Of a DNA stretch of 64,000 nucleotides, positions 26,178-34,758 are shown piece by piece. Every line of letters begins with the position of its first letter. The first letter of the stretch is position 1. The DNA comes from Leifsonia soli (GTDB lineage: Bacteria > Actinomycetota > Actinomycetes > Actinomycetales > Microbacteriaceae). The translations under genes were made by a program, and so were the position numbers. The stretch covers positions 1,922,001 to 1,986,000 of the forward strand of contig NZ_JACCBJ010000001.1 of assembly GCF_013408745.1 (NCBI RefSeq), written 5' to 3'. The notes beneath the pieces are model-generated. The model had not been told where the DNA came from, searched no databases, and saw only the letters and a program-made list of their open reading frames with translations.

Positions 26178-27073
26178 CCCTTCACCGCCCCGCTGACGAG
26201 GCCGCTGGTCATCCGGCCCTGCACGATGAGGAAGAAGATGATGACCGGGACGGCGACCAGCGTGGAGGCGGCCATGACCTGTCCCCAGTCGGTCGCCCTG
26301 GATGCGGACTGCTGGACGAACCCGCGCAGCCACAGCGGAAGCGTCGCGCTGCTCGACTGCGGCAGGATGACGAGCGCCACCGTGAACTCGTTCCACGCCT
26401 GCAGGAACGCGTACACACCGGACGCGACGAGCCCCGGGGCCAGCAGCGGGAAGGTGATCCGCAGGAAGGCCTGCGTGCGGCTGAGGCCGTCGACCATGGC
26501 GGCCTCCTCCAGGTCGGCCGGGATGCCGGCGACGAAGCCCCGCAGCATCCAGATCGTGAACGGCACGACGGCGGCGATGTAGAGGATGCTGACCCCGACG
26601 ACCGTGTTCAGCAGGCCCAGCGTGCCCATCAGCTTGTACTGGGCGATGAACAGGCCCTCGGCCGGAAGCATCTGGATCAGCAGCACCGCGAGCACGAAAG
26701 AGCGCCGACCGCGGAACTTGAAGCGGCTGATCGCGAGCGCCGCCAGGAAGGCGAACGCCAGGCAGCACACGACGGTGATGAGGGCGACGGCGACGCTCAT
26801 CCCGAGCGCGGGGAAGAACGTCCCTCCCTCGACGACCGCCGAGAAGTTGTCGAAGGAGCCGCCGAACGGCAGCCACGTCGGCGTGGAGTTCTGCAGGATG
26901 ACGTTCGGCAGCAGCGCCGAGTTCACCATCCAGTACACCGGGAACACCCACACCAGGGCGAGCACGACGGCGAGGGCGCCGAGCAGCACACGGGAGACGC
27001 GGATGCGGCGGCGGGGGCGGGGCCGGGGCCGCGCGGCGACGGCGGCGGGCCGGGTCGAGGTCGCGGTGGTCAC
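26174..27073 (-). CDS. Sugar ABC transporter permease, MalG type (operon 2)
   Basis: 299-residue permease with an Arg/Pro-rich N-terminus, TM1 at about residues 31-51 and five further helices. The EAA loop reads LEEAAMVDGLSRTQAFLRIT. GTG 27073 overlaps the MalF-type stop (GTGA) and the gene overlaps GH3 at its 3' end in the same way. Expected to import chitobiose or GlcNAc oligomers with the partner permease and binding protein. Confidence 0.93.
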   Translation of the reverse strand: MTTATSTRPAAVAARPRPRPRRRIRVSRVLLGALAVVLALVWVFPVYWMVNSALLPNVILQNSTPTWLPFGGSFDNFSAVVEGGTFFPALGMSVAVALITVVCCLAFAFLAALAISRFKFRGRRSFVLAVLLIQMLPAEGLFIAQYKLMGTLGLLNTVVGVSILYIAAVVPFTIWMLRGFVAGIPADLEEAAMVDGLSRTQAFLRITFPLLAPGLVASGVYAFLQAWNEFTVALVILPQSSSATLPLWLRGFVQQSASRATDWGQVMAASTLVAVPVIIFFLIVQGRMTSGLVSGAVKG

Positions 27074-28023
27074 GATTCGTCCTCCTTGAGCAGGGAGCGC
27101 ACGTAGAACCAGCTGAGCGCGACGGTGAGCACGAGCACGAAGACGCTGACGGCGCTCGCCATCGCGAAGTCGCTCGAGCCGACGCCGAGCTGGTAGATGT
27201 AGGTGCCGAGCAGGTTGGTCTCGCTGGCGATGGAGCCCTTGTCCTGCAGCAGCTTGATCTGCGCGAAAACGCGGAGATCCCAGATGATCTGGAGCAGCAG
27301 CACGATGCCGAGAACCGGTCGGATGATCGGCAGGATGATGTAGCGCAGCCGCTGCCAGCCGCGAGCGCCGTCCATCTGGGCCGCCTCGACGACCTCCGTG
27401 GAGACCTGGGTCAGCCCGGCGTAGACGGAGAACGCGACGAAGGGCACGCTCATCCACGTCACGATCACCATCGCGACGAAGAAGAACGACAGCGGGTTCT
27501 GCAGCCAGTTGTGGTCCTGGAAGTCGAGCCCCCACGAGGTGAGCACGTAGTTGACGACGCCGCGGCGCCAGTCGAACAGCCAGTTCCACACCGTCATGGC
27601 CGCGACGACCGGCATCGCCCAGGCGAGCAGCAGGGCGACCTGCAGGATGATGCGGACGACCTTGTTCACCGCGTTCATCAGGAGCGCCATGCCGACGCCG
27701 ATCACGACCGTGACGAAGGCCGTGACCAGGCAGAAGGCGATGGAACGGCCGACGACGACCCAGGTGTAGCCGTCGGAGAAGAGGGTGATGTAGTTCTCGA
27801 ACCAGACGAAGTCGGCTGGCTTGCCGAACTGCTGCGCCAGTCCGAAATGCTGCATCGAGGTGATCAGCTGCCACACGATCGGGTAGCCGAGCGCGAGCAG
27901 CAGGATGAGGATGGCCGGGAGCAGCAGCGAGTACGGCGTCAGCTTTCCGCGGCGGCGGCGCGGTGCGTCCCGGGCCGGGGCCGGCGGGGCCACGGCGATG
28001 CGGGTGTCTTCGGTGGCGGTCAC
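27070..28023 (-). CDS. Sugar ABC transporter permease, MalF type (operon 2)
   Basis: 317-residue permease. GTG 28023 is chosen because AAGGAGG lies eight bases upstream; the longer in-frame extension has no such site. TM1 spans about residues 31-52 (PYSLLLPAILILLLALGYPI); EAA loop VEAAQMDGARGWQRLRYIIL. A strong hairpin in the 94-bp gap upstream separates it from the binding-protein gene. Confidence 0.93.
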   Translation of the reverse strand: MTATEDTRIAVAPPAPARDAPRRRRGKLTPYSLLLPAILILLLALGYPIVWQLITSMQHFGLAQQFGKPADFVWFENYITLFSDGYTWVVVGRSIAFCLVTAFVTVVIGVGMALLMNAVNKVVRIILQVALLLAWAMPVVAAMTVWNWLFDWRRGVVNYVLTSWGLDFQDHNWLQNPLSFFFVAMVIVTWMSVPFVAFSVYAGLTQVSTEVVEAAQMDGARGWQRLRYIILPIIRPVLGIVLLLQIIWDLRVFAQIKLLQDKGSIASETNLLGTYIYQLGVGSSDFAMASAVSVFVLVLTVALSWFYVRSLLKEDES

Positions 28024-28064
28024 GTGCGGCCTCCTTCCGTGATTGTCATCGAGTCGACGCAACA

Positions 28065-28092
28065 CGCCGTGCCGGTGCGTCCCGGCACGGCG
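28065..28092 (-). terminator. Intercistronic hairpin between binding protein and permease genes
   Basis: Perfect 11-bp arms CGCCGTGCCGG (28065-28075) and CCGGCACGGCG (28082-28092) with a 6-base loop, no T-tract. In sugar ABC operons such structures limit read-through or protect the upstream mRNA, giving more binding protein than permease. Confidence 0.7.
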
Positions 28093-28117
28093 CGTCGCGT
28101 CAATCGGGTGGAGAGCG

Positions 28118-29467
28118 CTAGCTCTTGACGTTGAGCAGCGCGTCGATCTTCTTGTCGTACTCCTGCGCCAGCGCCTTCAGGTCGGAGGCGTCGCGGATCT
28201 TGGAGAAGAACTCCTCCATCACGTTGCCGGCCTCGACCGAGGCCCAGCCGGGAGCGGCCGGGGTCAGCTTCGAGTTGGATGCCGACTCGATGAGCGCCTT
28301 CGCGAACTGGTCGTCGCCGAGCGAGGAGGTGTACTTCTCGTTCGCCGGGCCCAGGCCGTTCTTGCCGAGCATCTCCTGGTACTCCTTGGAGAAGATGATC
28401 TTCAGGAGCGTCTTGGACAGGCCCGGCTCCTTGGTCTTCGCCGAGATGCCGATGTTGGAGCCGCCCGCGAACACGGGGGCCGGCTTGCCGTCGTTCCCCG
28501 GGAGGACGAACGTTCCGAAGGTGTTGTCGTTCCAGGTGCGCGTCGGCTTGCCGTCTGCGCCCGTTCCGAGGTCGCCGATCGACCAGTGCGCCCATCCCGG
28601 AGCCATGATGGTGGCCGCCGCGAGGGAGGTGTCGCCGCTCTTGTTGCCGTCGGCGTCGAGCGTCTGGTCGGTGTCGTTCAGGTAGATGTACTGGTTCGAG
28701 TCCTTGGCGTCGTTCGGCGCTTTGGAGGCGTTCTTGTACAGGTCCTGGAGCTGCTGGAGACCCTTCAGCGACTCCTCCGACTCGAGCGTGGCCTTCCACT
28801 TGTCGCCGTCCTTCGTGGCGATGTCCCCGCCGTTGGCGAAGATCCAGGAGATGCCGTCGCGCCAGTCCTGGCCGCCGAGGAAGAAGCCGGAGAAGTTGTC
28901 GATCCCCTTCGGGTTCTTCGCCGTGATCTCGGCCACGTCGGTGTTGAACTGGTCCAGGGTCGTCGGCACGCTCACGCCGGCGGCCTGGTAGATGTCCTTG
29001 CGGTAGAACATGTAGCGCGAGCCGAAGTAGTAGGGCAGCGTGTAGTTCTTGCCGTCCACCTTCCCGGCCTCGACGAAGGACTGCAGCAGGTCGCTCCCGC
29101 CGAGGTCCTTGTACATGTCGGAGATGTCGAGGAAGGCGCCGACGTTGGTGAAGGTGGGCGACTGGGTGTTGCCCATCTCGGTCACATCCGGGGTGTTGTT
29201 GGCGTCCGGGAGGGCCGTGGTGAGCTTGGTGACGATGTCTCCCCAGTCCTGCTGCTCGATCTTGAGGGTCGCTCCGGTCTCCTTGGCGAACTCCGTCTTG
29301 AGGTAGTCGCGGAGCTTGTCCGGGGTGTCGGAGCCGACGAGCCACAGGGTGACCGTCTTGCCCTTGCCGTCGGTGCTCGCGGCGGTCGAGCCTCCCGAGG
29401 CGCATCCGGCGAGCACGAGAGCGGAAGCCGTTGCCACAGCGGCGAGGCCGACGAGCTTTCTCTTCAT
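28118..29467 (-). CDS. Sugar ABC transporter substrate-binding lipoprotein (operon 2)
   Basis: 449-residue family-1 solute-binding protein. Signal peptide MKRKLVGLAAVATASALVL with lipobox LAGC (Cys22), then a Ser/Thr/Gly linker. The mature protein resembles NgcE/DasA-type binding proteins, with VTEMGNTQSPTF, YYFGSRYMFYRKDIY and many aromatic residues suited to stacking on sugar rings. ATG 29467 follows AAAGGAA. It lies 80 bp downstream of the ROK repressor in the same direction, likely in the same operon. Confidence 0.93.
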   Translation of the reverse strand: MKRKLVGLAAVATASALVLAGCASGGSTAASTDGKGKTVTLWLVGSDTPDKLRDYLKTEFAKETGATLKIEQQDWGDIVTKLTTALPDANNTPDVTEMGNTQSPTFTNVGAFLDISDMYKDLGGSDLLQSFVEAGKVDGKNYTLPYYFGSRYMFYRKDIYQAAGVSVPTTLDQFNTDVAEITAKNPKGIDNFSGFFLGGQDWRDGISWIFANGGDIATKDGDKWKATLESEESLKGLQQLQDLYKNASKAPNDAKDSNQYIYLNDTDQTLDADGNKSGDTSLAAATIMAPGWAHWSIGDLGTGADGKPTRTWNDNTFGTFVLPGNDGKPAPVFAGGSNIGISAKTKEPGLSKTLLKIIFSKEYQEMLGKNGLGPANEKYTSSLGDDQFAKALIESASNSKLTPAAPGWASVEAGNVMEEFFSKIRDASDLKALAQEYDKKIDALLNVKS

Positions 29468-29547
29468 TGCTGGTTCCTTTCGTAGTGGTCAGTGGCTGCG
29501 GGCGCAGCACACCGTCGGTGCAGGGGTCGAGTTCGGGTGGTGCTGTG

Positions 29548-30732
29548 TCAAGAGACCCCGAGTTGTCCGGAGAGGACGAGTACGGCCGCGCCGCGGAGGA
29601 CGATGTCCTGCCCCTGCGTGGTCATCCGGAGGGACAGGTCGGCATGGTTCTGAGCCATGGTCCGGTTCCGGAGCGTGTGGACGGTCGCCTCGGCCAAGGC
29701 GCCGTCGAGCAGTTCGGTCGGGCCGCTGAGCACGATCTCCGACAGGTTGAGGGCGCCGACGACGGGCGCGAGCGCGATGCCGAGCCGCTGGCCCGCTTCG
29801 CGCAGGATGGGCGTGGCGTCGGCGCCGGCGGCGTCGGCCTCCCGGATCCCGCGCTGCAGCTGCGGGACGCTGAGCCAGTGCTCCAGCACCTGGTCGCGGT
29901 TGTAGGTCGCATCCAGGCCCAGGTCGGTTCCGACCATGACCTGCCCGATCTCGCCGGCGGCGAAGTGACTCCCATAGACGAGGGCGCCGGCGACCAGGAG
30001 GCCCGCGCCGATTCCGTGACCGACGCGGATGAGCATCATGTCGCCCGCAGCGCCGCCGTACGTGTGCTCGGCGAGCGCCGCGGCGTTGGCGTCGTTCGCG
30101 ACGACGACCGCCAGCCCGGTGCGGTCGGCGAGACGTCGCTGCAGCGGGAGGTCGTCCCAGCCGAGGTTGGGCGCCGTCAGGATCGTGCCGGTCAGGTCGA
30201 CGACACCGGGCGAGCCGACACCCATTCCGAGCACGGGAGCGGTGGTGGAGGCGGTCAGCCGGTCGACGAGCGCGTCGACCTTCGCGGCCGCGGCCTCGCC
30301 TGTCGCGGACTCGCCGCCCTCGTCGTCGGCGAGCATGACCTCGGCCCGGGCGAGGATGCGCCCGTCGAGGTCCATCACCGCTCCGCGGAAGCGGTCGTGG
30401 TCGCTGAGGTCGATTCCGATGATCTGGTGCGCTGCACGGTCGATGTCGAGGAGGACGGCCGGCTTGCCCGGTCGCGCCGACTCCCGCTGCCCGAGTTCGA
30501 CGACGAGCCCCTCGGCGAGCAGGTCGGCGACCAGGTCGGACACCGTCACGCGGGTGAGCCCCGTCTCCCGCGCGAGGTCGGCGCGGCTGCGCTGTCCATC
30601 CCGGTACAGGGTCTGCAGAACGAGCGACCGGTTGTGGCTGCGGGCGTGCTCGGGGAGCACCTTGGCGCGCGGACGGAGCGCCCGTCCCGGTGCCAGTCCC
30701 CCGGTGCCGCTCTGCACCTCGGTCGTCGTCAT
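29548..30732 (-). CDS. ROK-family transcriptional repressor (NagC/XylR type)
   Basis: 394-residue regulator. The winged helix lies at about residues 33-85 (RADLARETGLTRVTVSDLVADLL), followed by a ROK domain with GVGSPGVVDLTGTILTAPNLGWDDLPL and VANDANAAALAEHTYG. The usual CxCGxxGCLE zinc motif is missing: after AAGEIGQVMV comes a stretch without cysteines. An inverted repeat two bases upstream of ATG 30732 implies autoregulation. As the first gene of the GlcNAc operon it probably controls it, with GlcNAc or its phosphate as inducer. Confidence 0.9.
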   Translation of the reverse strand: MTTTEVQSGTGGLAPGRALRPRAKVLPEHARSHNRSLVLQTLYRDGQRSRADLARETGLTRVTVSDLVADLLAEGLVVELGQRESARPGKPAVLLDIDRAAHQIIGIDLSDHDRFRGAVMDLDGRILARAEVMLADDEGGESATGEAAAAKVDALVDRLTASTTAPVLGMGVGSPGVVDLTGTILTAPNLGWDDLPLQRRLADRTGLAVVVANDANAAALAEHTYGGAAGDMMLIRVGHGIGAGLLVAGALVYGSHFAAGEIGQVMVGTDLGLDATYNRDQVLEHWLSVPQLQRGIREADAAGADATPILREAGQRLGIALAPVVGALNLSEIVLSGPTELLDGALAEATVHTLRNRTMAQNHADLSLRMTTQGQDIVLRGAAVLVLSGQLGVS

Positions 30733-30733
30733 G

Positions 30734-30758
30734 TTTGTTAGTAAAGCTTACGAACAAA
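30734..30758. promoter_or_regulatory. ROK-type operator ahead of the GlcNAc operon
   Basis: Imperfect palindrome with TTTGTTAGTAA and TTACGAACAAA halves, immediately before the repressor start. The TTTGTTnGTAA half-site matches known AT-rich ROK/XylR operators in actinobacteria and stands out against the GC-rich background. Confidence 0.7.
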
Positions 30759-30866
30759 TGAATTGCAAGAGACGAAACGAAGTCGTTACACAGACGCGTG
30801 AGCGCGCGTCGCGGCCGTCGCAGCCGGTCGGCCGTTCCGCGCACGGTTCGCCGGACGGCGGCGGGC

Positions 30867-30872
30867 TAGGCT
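30867..30872 (+). promoter_or_regulatory. -10 box TAGGCT for the SDR gene
   Basis: Six bases before ATG 30879, with no ribosome site; leaderless transcript likely. Confidence 0.5.
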
Positions 30873-30878
30873 CCCCCC

Positions 30879-31670
30879 ATGGTCGCAGAAGCCGCCCCCG
30901 CCCCCGCCCGCACCCCGTTCGCGCTCACCGGATCGCGCGCGCTCGTCACCGCCGCCAGCCGCGGCCTCGGGCGTGAGATCGCGCTCGAGCTCGCCGGCCA
31001 GGGCGCCGACGTCGTGCTGGGCGTCCGCGATCCCGACGGCTCCGCCGGGCTGCTCGAGGAGCTGCGCGCCTTCGGCGTCGATGCTGCCGCGATCCGGATG
31101 GACGTGCTCGACCTGGCCGCCTGCCGCGCGGCCATCGACGCGGTCACCGAGCAGCGCGGTCCCATCGACATCCTGGTCAACAACGCCGGCGGCGGGATCG
31201 ACGCACCGGCTCTCGAGGTCACCGAGGAGGCCTTCGATCACGTCTGGCAGCTCAACACCCGCTCGACGTTCTTCCTGTCGCAGCACGTCGCGAAGAGCAT
31301 GCGCGAGAACGGAGGCGGCGCGATCGTGAACGTCGCGTCGCAGGCCGGGCTCGTGGCGCTGCCCGGCGAAGCGTCCTACTGTGCGGCGAAGGCCGCCGTC
31401 GTCCACCTGACCCGCTGCCTGGCCGTCGAGTGGGGACAGTACGGCATCCGCGTCAACGCCGTCGCGCCCACCTTCATCGAGACCGACGGCACGTCCGCCG
31501 CGCTCTCCGACGACGCGTTCCGTGCCGACACCGTCGAGCGCATCGCCGCCCTCCACCGCATCGGGGAGCCGCGGGAGGTGTCCGGTGCCGTAGCGTTCCT
31601 CGCGTCGCCCTCTGCATCCCTCATCACCGGTCAGACCCTGGCGATCGACGGCGGCTGGACCGCCCGCTGA
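30879..31670 (+). CDS. Short-chain dehydrogenase/reductase
   Basis: 263-residue classical SDR. Cofactor motif TAASRGLGREIA (TGxxxGxG variant, about residues 24-36), NNAGGG, the catalytic Ser in NVASQAG and YxxxK as YCAAKAA, and the C-terminal LITGQTLAIDGGW. The Asp/Arg pattern after strand 2 (VRDPDG) does not settle NAD versus NADP. A 3-oxoacyl-ACP reductase-like or sugar/polyol dehydrogenase role is possible. It stands divergent from the ROK repressor. Confidence 0.88.
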   Translation: MVAEAAPAPARTPFALTGSRALVTAASRGLGREIALELAGQGADVVLGVRDPDGSAGLLEELRAFGVDAAAIRMDVLDLAACRAAIDAVTEQRGPIDILVNNAGGGIDAPALEVTEEAFDHVWQLNTRSTFFLSQHVAKSMRENGGGAIVNVASQAGLVALPGEASYCAAKAAVVHLTRCLAVEWGQYGIRVNAVAPTFIETDGTSAALSDDAFRADTVERIAALHRIGEPREVSGAVAFLASPSASLITGQTLAIDGGWTAR

Positions 31671-31689
31671 CCCGCGCCACCCCTTAACG

Positions 31690-31742
31690 ATTCGTGCCGA
31701 ATGCGCGCCATTCGTCACGAACGGCGCGCATTCGGCACGAAT
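31690..31742. terminator. Bidirectional hairpin between SDR gene and icd
   Basis: Perfect 20-bp arms (31690-31709 and 31723-31742) with a 13-base loop, filling a convergent junction. Arm words ATTCGTGCCGAATGCGCGCC. No T-tract. Confidence 0.8.
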
Positions 31743-31754
31743 GCGGAGCGGGGA

Positions 31755-32969
31755 TCAGGCCAGGCGCGCCTTCAGGTTCTCGCTGATGGCGTCCAGGAAC
31801 TCCTCGGTGGTGAGGAACTTCTGCTCGGGACCGACGAGGAGCGCGAGGTCCTTCGTCATCTTGCCCTCCTCGACCGTCTTCACCACGACGTCCTCGAGGG
31901 TGTGCGTGAAGTCGATGAGGTCCTGGTTGCCGTCGAGCTTGCCGCGGTGCGCGAGGCCGCGCGTCCAGGCGAAGATCGAGGCGATCGGGTTGGTCGAGGT
32001 CGGCTTGCCCTGCTGGTACTGGCGGTAGTGGCGCGTGACGGTGCCGTGCGCGGCCTCCGCCTCGACGACCTTGCCGTCCGGCGTGGTCAGGACCGAGGTC
32101 ATCAGACCCAGCGAGCCGAAGCCCTGCGCGACGGTGTCGGACTGCACGTCGCCGTCGTAGTTCTTGCAGGCCCAGACGTAGCCGCCCTCCCACTTGAGGC
32201 TGGAGGCGACCATGTCGTCGATGAGGCGGTGCTCGTAGGTGAGGCCGGCCGCGTCGAACTTCTCCTTGTACTCGGTGTCGAAGACCTCCTGGAACAGGTC
32301 CTTGAACCGGCCGTCGTAGGCCTTCAGGATCGTGTTCTTGGTCGACAGGTAGACCGGGTACTGGCGGTCGAGACCGTAGTTGAACGACGCGCGGGCGAAG
32401 TCGCGGATGGACTCGTCCTGGTTATACATCGCCATCGCCACACCCGCGCCGGGGGCCTGGTAGACCTCGAAGCTCTGCGCCTCCCCGCCGCCGTTCGGCT
32501 GGAAGCTGATGGTGAGGGTACCCGGGCCGTCGAAGGTGAAGTCGGTCGCGCGGTACTGGTCGCCGAAGGCGTGACGGCCGATGATGATCGGCTTGTTCCA
32601 GCCCGGGACGAGCCGCGGGATGTTGGAGATGATGATCGGCTCACGGAAGACGACACCGCCGAGGATGTTGCGGATGGTGCCGTTCGGGCTCTTCCACATC
32701 TTCTTCAGGCCGAACTCCTCGACGCGGGCCTCGTCGGGGGTAATGGTCGCGCACTTCACGCCGACGCCGTGCTTCTGGATGGCGTGAGCCGCGTCGATGG
32801 TGATCTGGTCGTCGGTCTCGTCGCGCTTCTGGATGCCGAGGTCGTAGTACTCGAGGTTCACATCGAGGTACGGGTGGATGAGAGAGTCTTTGATGGCCTT
32901 CCAGATGATGCGTGTCATCTCGTCGCCGTCGAGTTCGACGACCGTTCCGTCAACCTTGATCTTGTCCAT
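31755..32969 (-). CDS. icd: NADP-dependent isocitrate dehydrogenase (eukaryotic-type)
   Basis: 404-residue TCA-cycle enzyme converting isocitrate to 2-oxoglutarate and CO2. It has the subfamily hallmarks [10 protein letters not shown] at the N-terminus, [57 protein letters not shown] with metal-binding Asp residues, and [12 protein letters not shown] for NADP. ATG 32969 follows AGGAGAA. A TATCTTGAC-N-type palindrome lies 59-76 bp upstream, and a related one precedes sucC. Confidence 0.97.
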   Translation of the reverse strand: MDKIKVDGTVVELDGDEMTRIIWKAIKDSLIHPYLDVNLEYYDLGIQKRDETDDQITIDAAHAIQKHGVGVKCATITPDEARVEEFGLKKMWKSPNGTIRNILGGVVFREPIIISNIPRLVPGWNKPIIIGRHAFGDQYRATDFTFDGPGTLTISFQPNGGGEAQSFEVYQAPGAGVAMAMYNQDESIRDFARASFNYGLDRQYPVYLSTKNTILKAYDGRFKDLFQEVFDTEYKEKFDAAGLTYEHRLIDDMVASSLKWEGGYVWACKNYDGDVQSDTVAQGFGSLGLMTSVLTTPDGKVVEAEAAHGTVTRHYRQYQQGKPTSTNPIASIFAWTRGLAHRGKLDGNQDLIDFTHTLEDVVVKTVEEGKMTKDLALLVGPEQKFLTTEEFLDAISENLKARLA

Positions 32970-33027
32970 GGTTCTCCTGGGGTGTCTGCCGTTTTACGCC
33001 GACGACAGCTTACCCGAGCGCGACAAC

Positions 33028-33045
33028 TATCTTGACATCGAGACA
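33028..33045. promoter_or_regulatory. Candidate operator TATCTTGACATCGAGACA upstream of icd
   Basis: Imperfect 18-base palindrome (six of nine positions pair). It resembles the site at 55360 upstream of sucC, which reads TATCTCGGCGTCGAGCTA on the minus strand. A shared regulator of TCA genes is inferred. Confidence 0.45.
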
Positions 33046-33103
33046 TTTTCTCTCGGCAGACGGTCGGCCGCCGCGCGACTATGCTGCGGTCGCCCGCGCA
33101 CGT

Positions 33104-33109
33104 TACCCT
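33104..33109 (+). promoter_or_regulatory. -10 box TACCCT for the GNAT gene
   Basis: Six bases before ATG 33116 with no ribosome site; this decides the start over upstream in-frame codons. Confidence 0.5.
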
Positions 33110-33115
33110 TTCGTC

Positions 33116-33568
33116 ATGGCTGAGTTGAGACTGGAAGAGTTGAGCGCGCGAACCGTGATCGCGGCGAACGCGCTCACGCTGAAGCCGGGCCAGGAGCAGT
33201 TCATCGCTCCGGTCTCCTACTCGGCCGCGGCCGCGGTCGCCGATCCGAACACCTCGTGGCAGCGCGTCGTGCTCGACGGCGACGAAGTCGTCGGCTTCAT
33301 CATGGGCAACTTCGACCCGAACGCCGAGCACGAGGAGTTCAAGGCGATCCTCTGGCGCATCAATGTCGACGCCGACGACCAGGGCCGCGGGATCGGCACG
33401 TTCGCCGTCCGCGCGCTGGCCGATGAGGCGCGCGCCCGCGGGCACCAGCGCCTCTACGTGATCTGGGAGTCGGGCGAGCTCGGACCGGAGCAGTTCTTCC
33501 TGCGCAGCGGCTTCCAGCCGATCGGCGAGACGCAGTACGGCGAGACGATCGGTGCCCTCGAACTCTGA
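33116..33568 (+). CDS. GNAT-family N-acetyltransferase
   Basis: 150-residue acetyl-CoA-dependent acetyltransferase. The acetyl-CoA loop is seen as VDADDQGRGIGTFAVRAL (motif A, Q/RxxGxG/A) and the C-terminal part FFLRSGFQPIGE gives motif B. The order and the phrase WRINVDADDQGRGIG resemble the spermidine/polyamine acetyltransferase group (BltD/PaiA-like), but the substrate is uncertain. The start at 33116 is supported by the leaderless box. Overlaps the alkyltransferase-like gene by 17 bases. Confidence 0.82.
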   Translation: MAELRLEELSARTVIAANALTLKPGQEQFIAPVSYSAAAAVADPNTSWQRVVLDGDEVVGFIMGNFDPNAEHEEFKAILWRINVDADDQGRGIGTFAVRALADEARARGHQRLYVIWESGELGPEQFFLRSGFQPIGETQYGETIGALEL

Positions 33569-33935
33569 CCGCGGGCCTTCTGACGAGGGACCCGCCCCGG
33601 ACGACGGGGAGAGCGCATCCTTCGTCGAGCGGGTGCTCGACGTCGTCGACGCGATCCCTCCCGGACACGTCATGACCTACGGGGATGTGGCGGCCGCCCT
33701 GGGCTCCCGCGCCGCGCGCATGGTCGGGCAGGTGATGGCGTACTACGGCTCCGACGTGCCGTGGTGGCGCGTGGTGCGGGCGAGCGGGCATCCCGCCGTC
33801 CACCACGAGCACATCGCGCTGCAGCACTACCGCGCGGAGGGCACACCCCTGCTGGGCGGTGGGACGACGCCGTACCGGGTAGATTTACGAGCGGCCCGCT
33901 ACGACGACGCGCGGAATCATCCCTCCGACCGATGA
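33552..33935 (+). CDS. Alkyltransferase-like (ATL) DNA-binding protein
   Basis: 127-residue protein of the MGMT/ATL family. It has the winged-helix part PPGHVMTYGDVAAALGSRAARMVGQVM, but the methyl-acceptor motif PCHRV is replaced by PWWRV (W71 in place of Cys). Characterised ATL proteins bind O6-alkylguanine without removing it and call in nucleotide excision repair. GTG 33552 lies within the GNAT gene, so the two are translated together. Confidence 0.88.
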   Translation: MPSNSDRGPSDEGPAPDDGESASFVERVLDVVDAIPPGHVMTYGDVAAALGSRAARMVGQVMAYYGSDVPWWRVVRASGHPAVHHEHIALQHYRAEGTPLLGGGTTPYRVDLRAARYDDARNHPSDR

Positions 33936-33996
33936 ACCATTCAGTTCCGTAGTGTTCACTCGTAGGAGATCCTTGTCACCTTCCTCTGGAGCTGCC

Positions 33997-34419
33997 GTGC
34001 CCCGCATCCGAACCGTCGGAGTCCTCGCGACGACGTCCGCCCTGGCGTTGGCCCTGTCGGGCTGCTCGGTGCTGACGGCGTTCGAACCTCACGTGGACTC
34101 GGCGATCTGGGACACCGCGAAGGAGATGAAGGCGTCGAACACCGCGCTCATCGGCTCCCCGACGTTCGTCCCGGACGACGCGACGATCATCCGCGTCGAC
34201 TACGACACCACGAACGGCTCGGCGATCATGACCTATTCGTCCAAGACCCTGTTGGCGCCGAACGTGTGCTCAGGCAACGTCGCGACGCCGAAGCCTCCGA
34301 TCGAGGACAGCTGGTGGCCGGTCCAGGGCATCCCGCCGCAGGCCTCCAAGTGCCCCAACGGATGGGCCGCCTTCGCCATCGGCGAGCAGGTCTGGGCCGT
34401 GAAGTCGCCGGCGAAGTAG
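33997..34419 (+). CDS. Predicted lipoprotein, function unknown
   Basis: 140-residue protein with a signal peptide (RIRTVGVLATTSALALALSGC) and lipobox LSGC. The mature region has two later cysteines (NVCSGN and SKCPNG) that may form a disulfide, and no recognised domain. GTG 33997 follows GGAG by five bases; TTG 33973 (after AGGAG) and GTG 33952 are in-frame alternatives. It lies downstream of the ATL gene and convergent with the PiT unit. Confidence 0.7.
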   Translation: MPRIRTVGVLATTSALALALSGCSVLTAFEPHVDSAIWDTAKEMKASNTALIGSPTFVPDDATIIRVDYDTTNGSAIMTYSSKTLLAPNVCSGNVATPKPPIEDSWWPVQGIPPQASKCPNGWAAFAIGEQVWAVKSPAK

Positions 34420-34452
34420 GCCGGCCCCCGCGCCACTGCGGCTGCGGGTGAC

Positions 34453-34758
34453 TCAGTGGAACTGCGGGACGATGAGCCAGATCCCGAACAGCACCGCCGC
34501 GCCCGCGACGGCGAAGCCGACGGCCGCTCCGACCGTCGCGACCACCGGGCGTCGCGTCGTCCGGACGGCCACCGCTCCCCCGGCGTCGTCGGGCGGAGCG
34601 CCGACCGCCAGCAGCCGGAGCGCCACCGCGTAACCGATGACGACCACCGTGGTCGCGGCGAACGCGACAAGCAGCACCACCACGAACGAGCCCCAGTCGA
34701 CGCCGAGGAAGGACCCCTCCGGCGCCGCCGCATGCAGGATCGGCTGTCGCATCCTCAT
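34453..34758 (-). CDS. Small two-helix membrane protein downstream of pit
   Basis: 101-residue protein with predicted helices at about residues 23-49 and 73-97, joined by a hydrophilic loop containing TTRRP. ATG 34758 overlaps the pit stop by four bases, so it is translationally coupled to the phosphate transporter. No family recognised. It could be an accessory of PiT, but only context supports that. Confidence 0.7.
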   Translation of the reverse strand: MRMRQPILHAAAPEGSFLGVDWGSFVVVLLVAFAATTVVVIGYAVALRLLAVGAPPDDAGGAVAVRTTRRPVVATVGAAVGFAVAGAAVLFGIWLIVPQFH

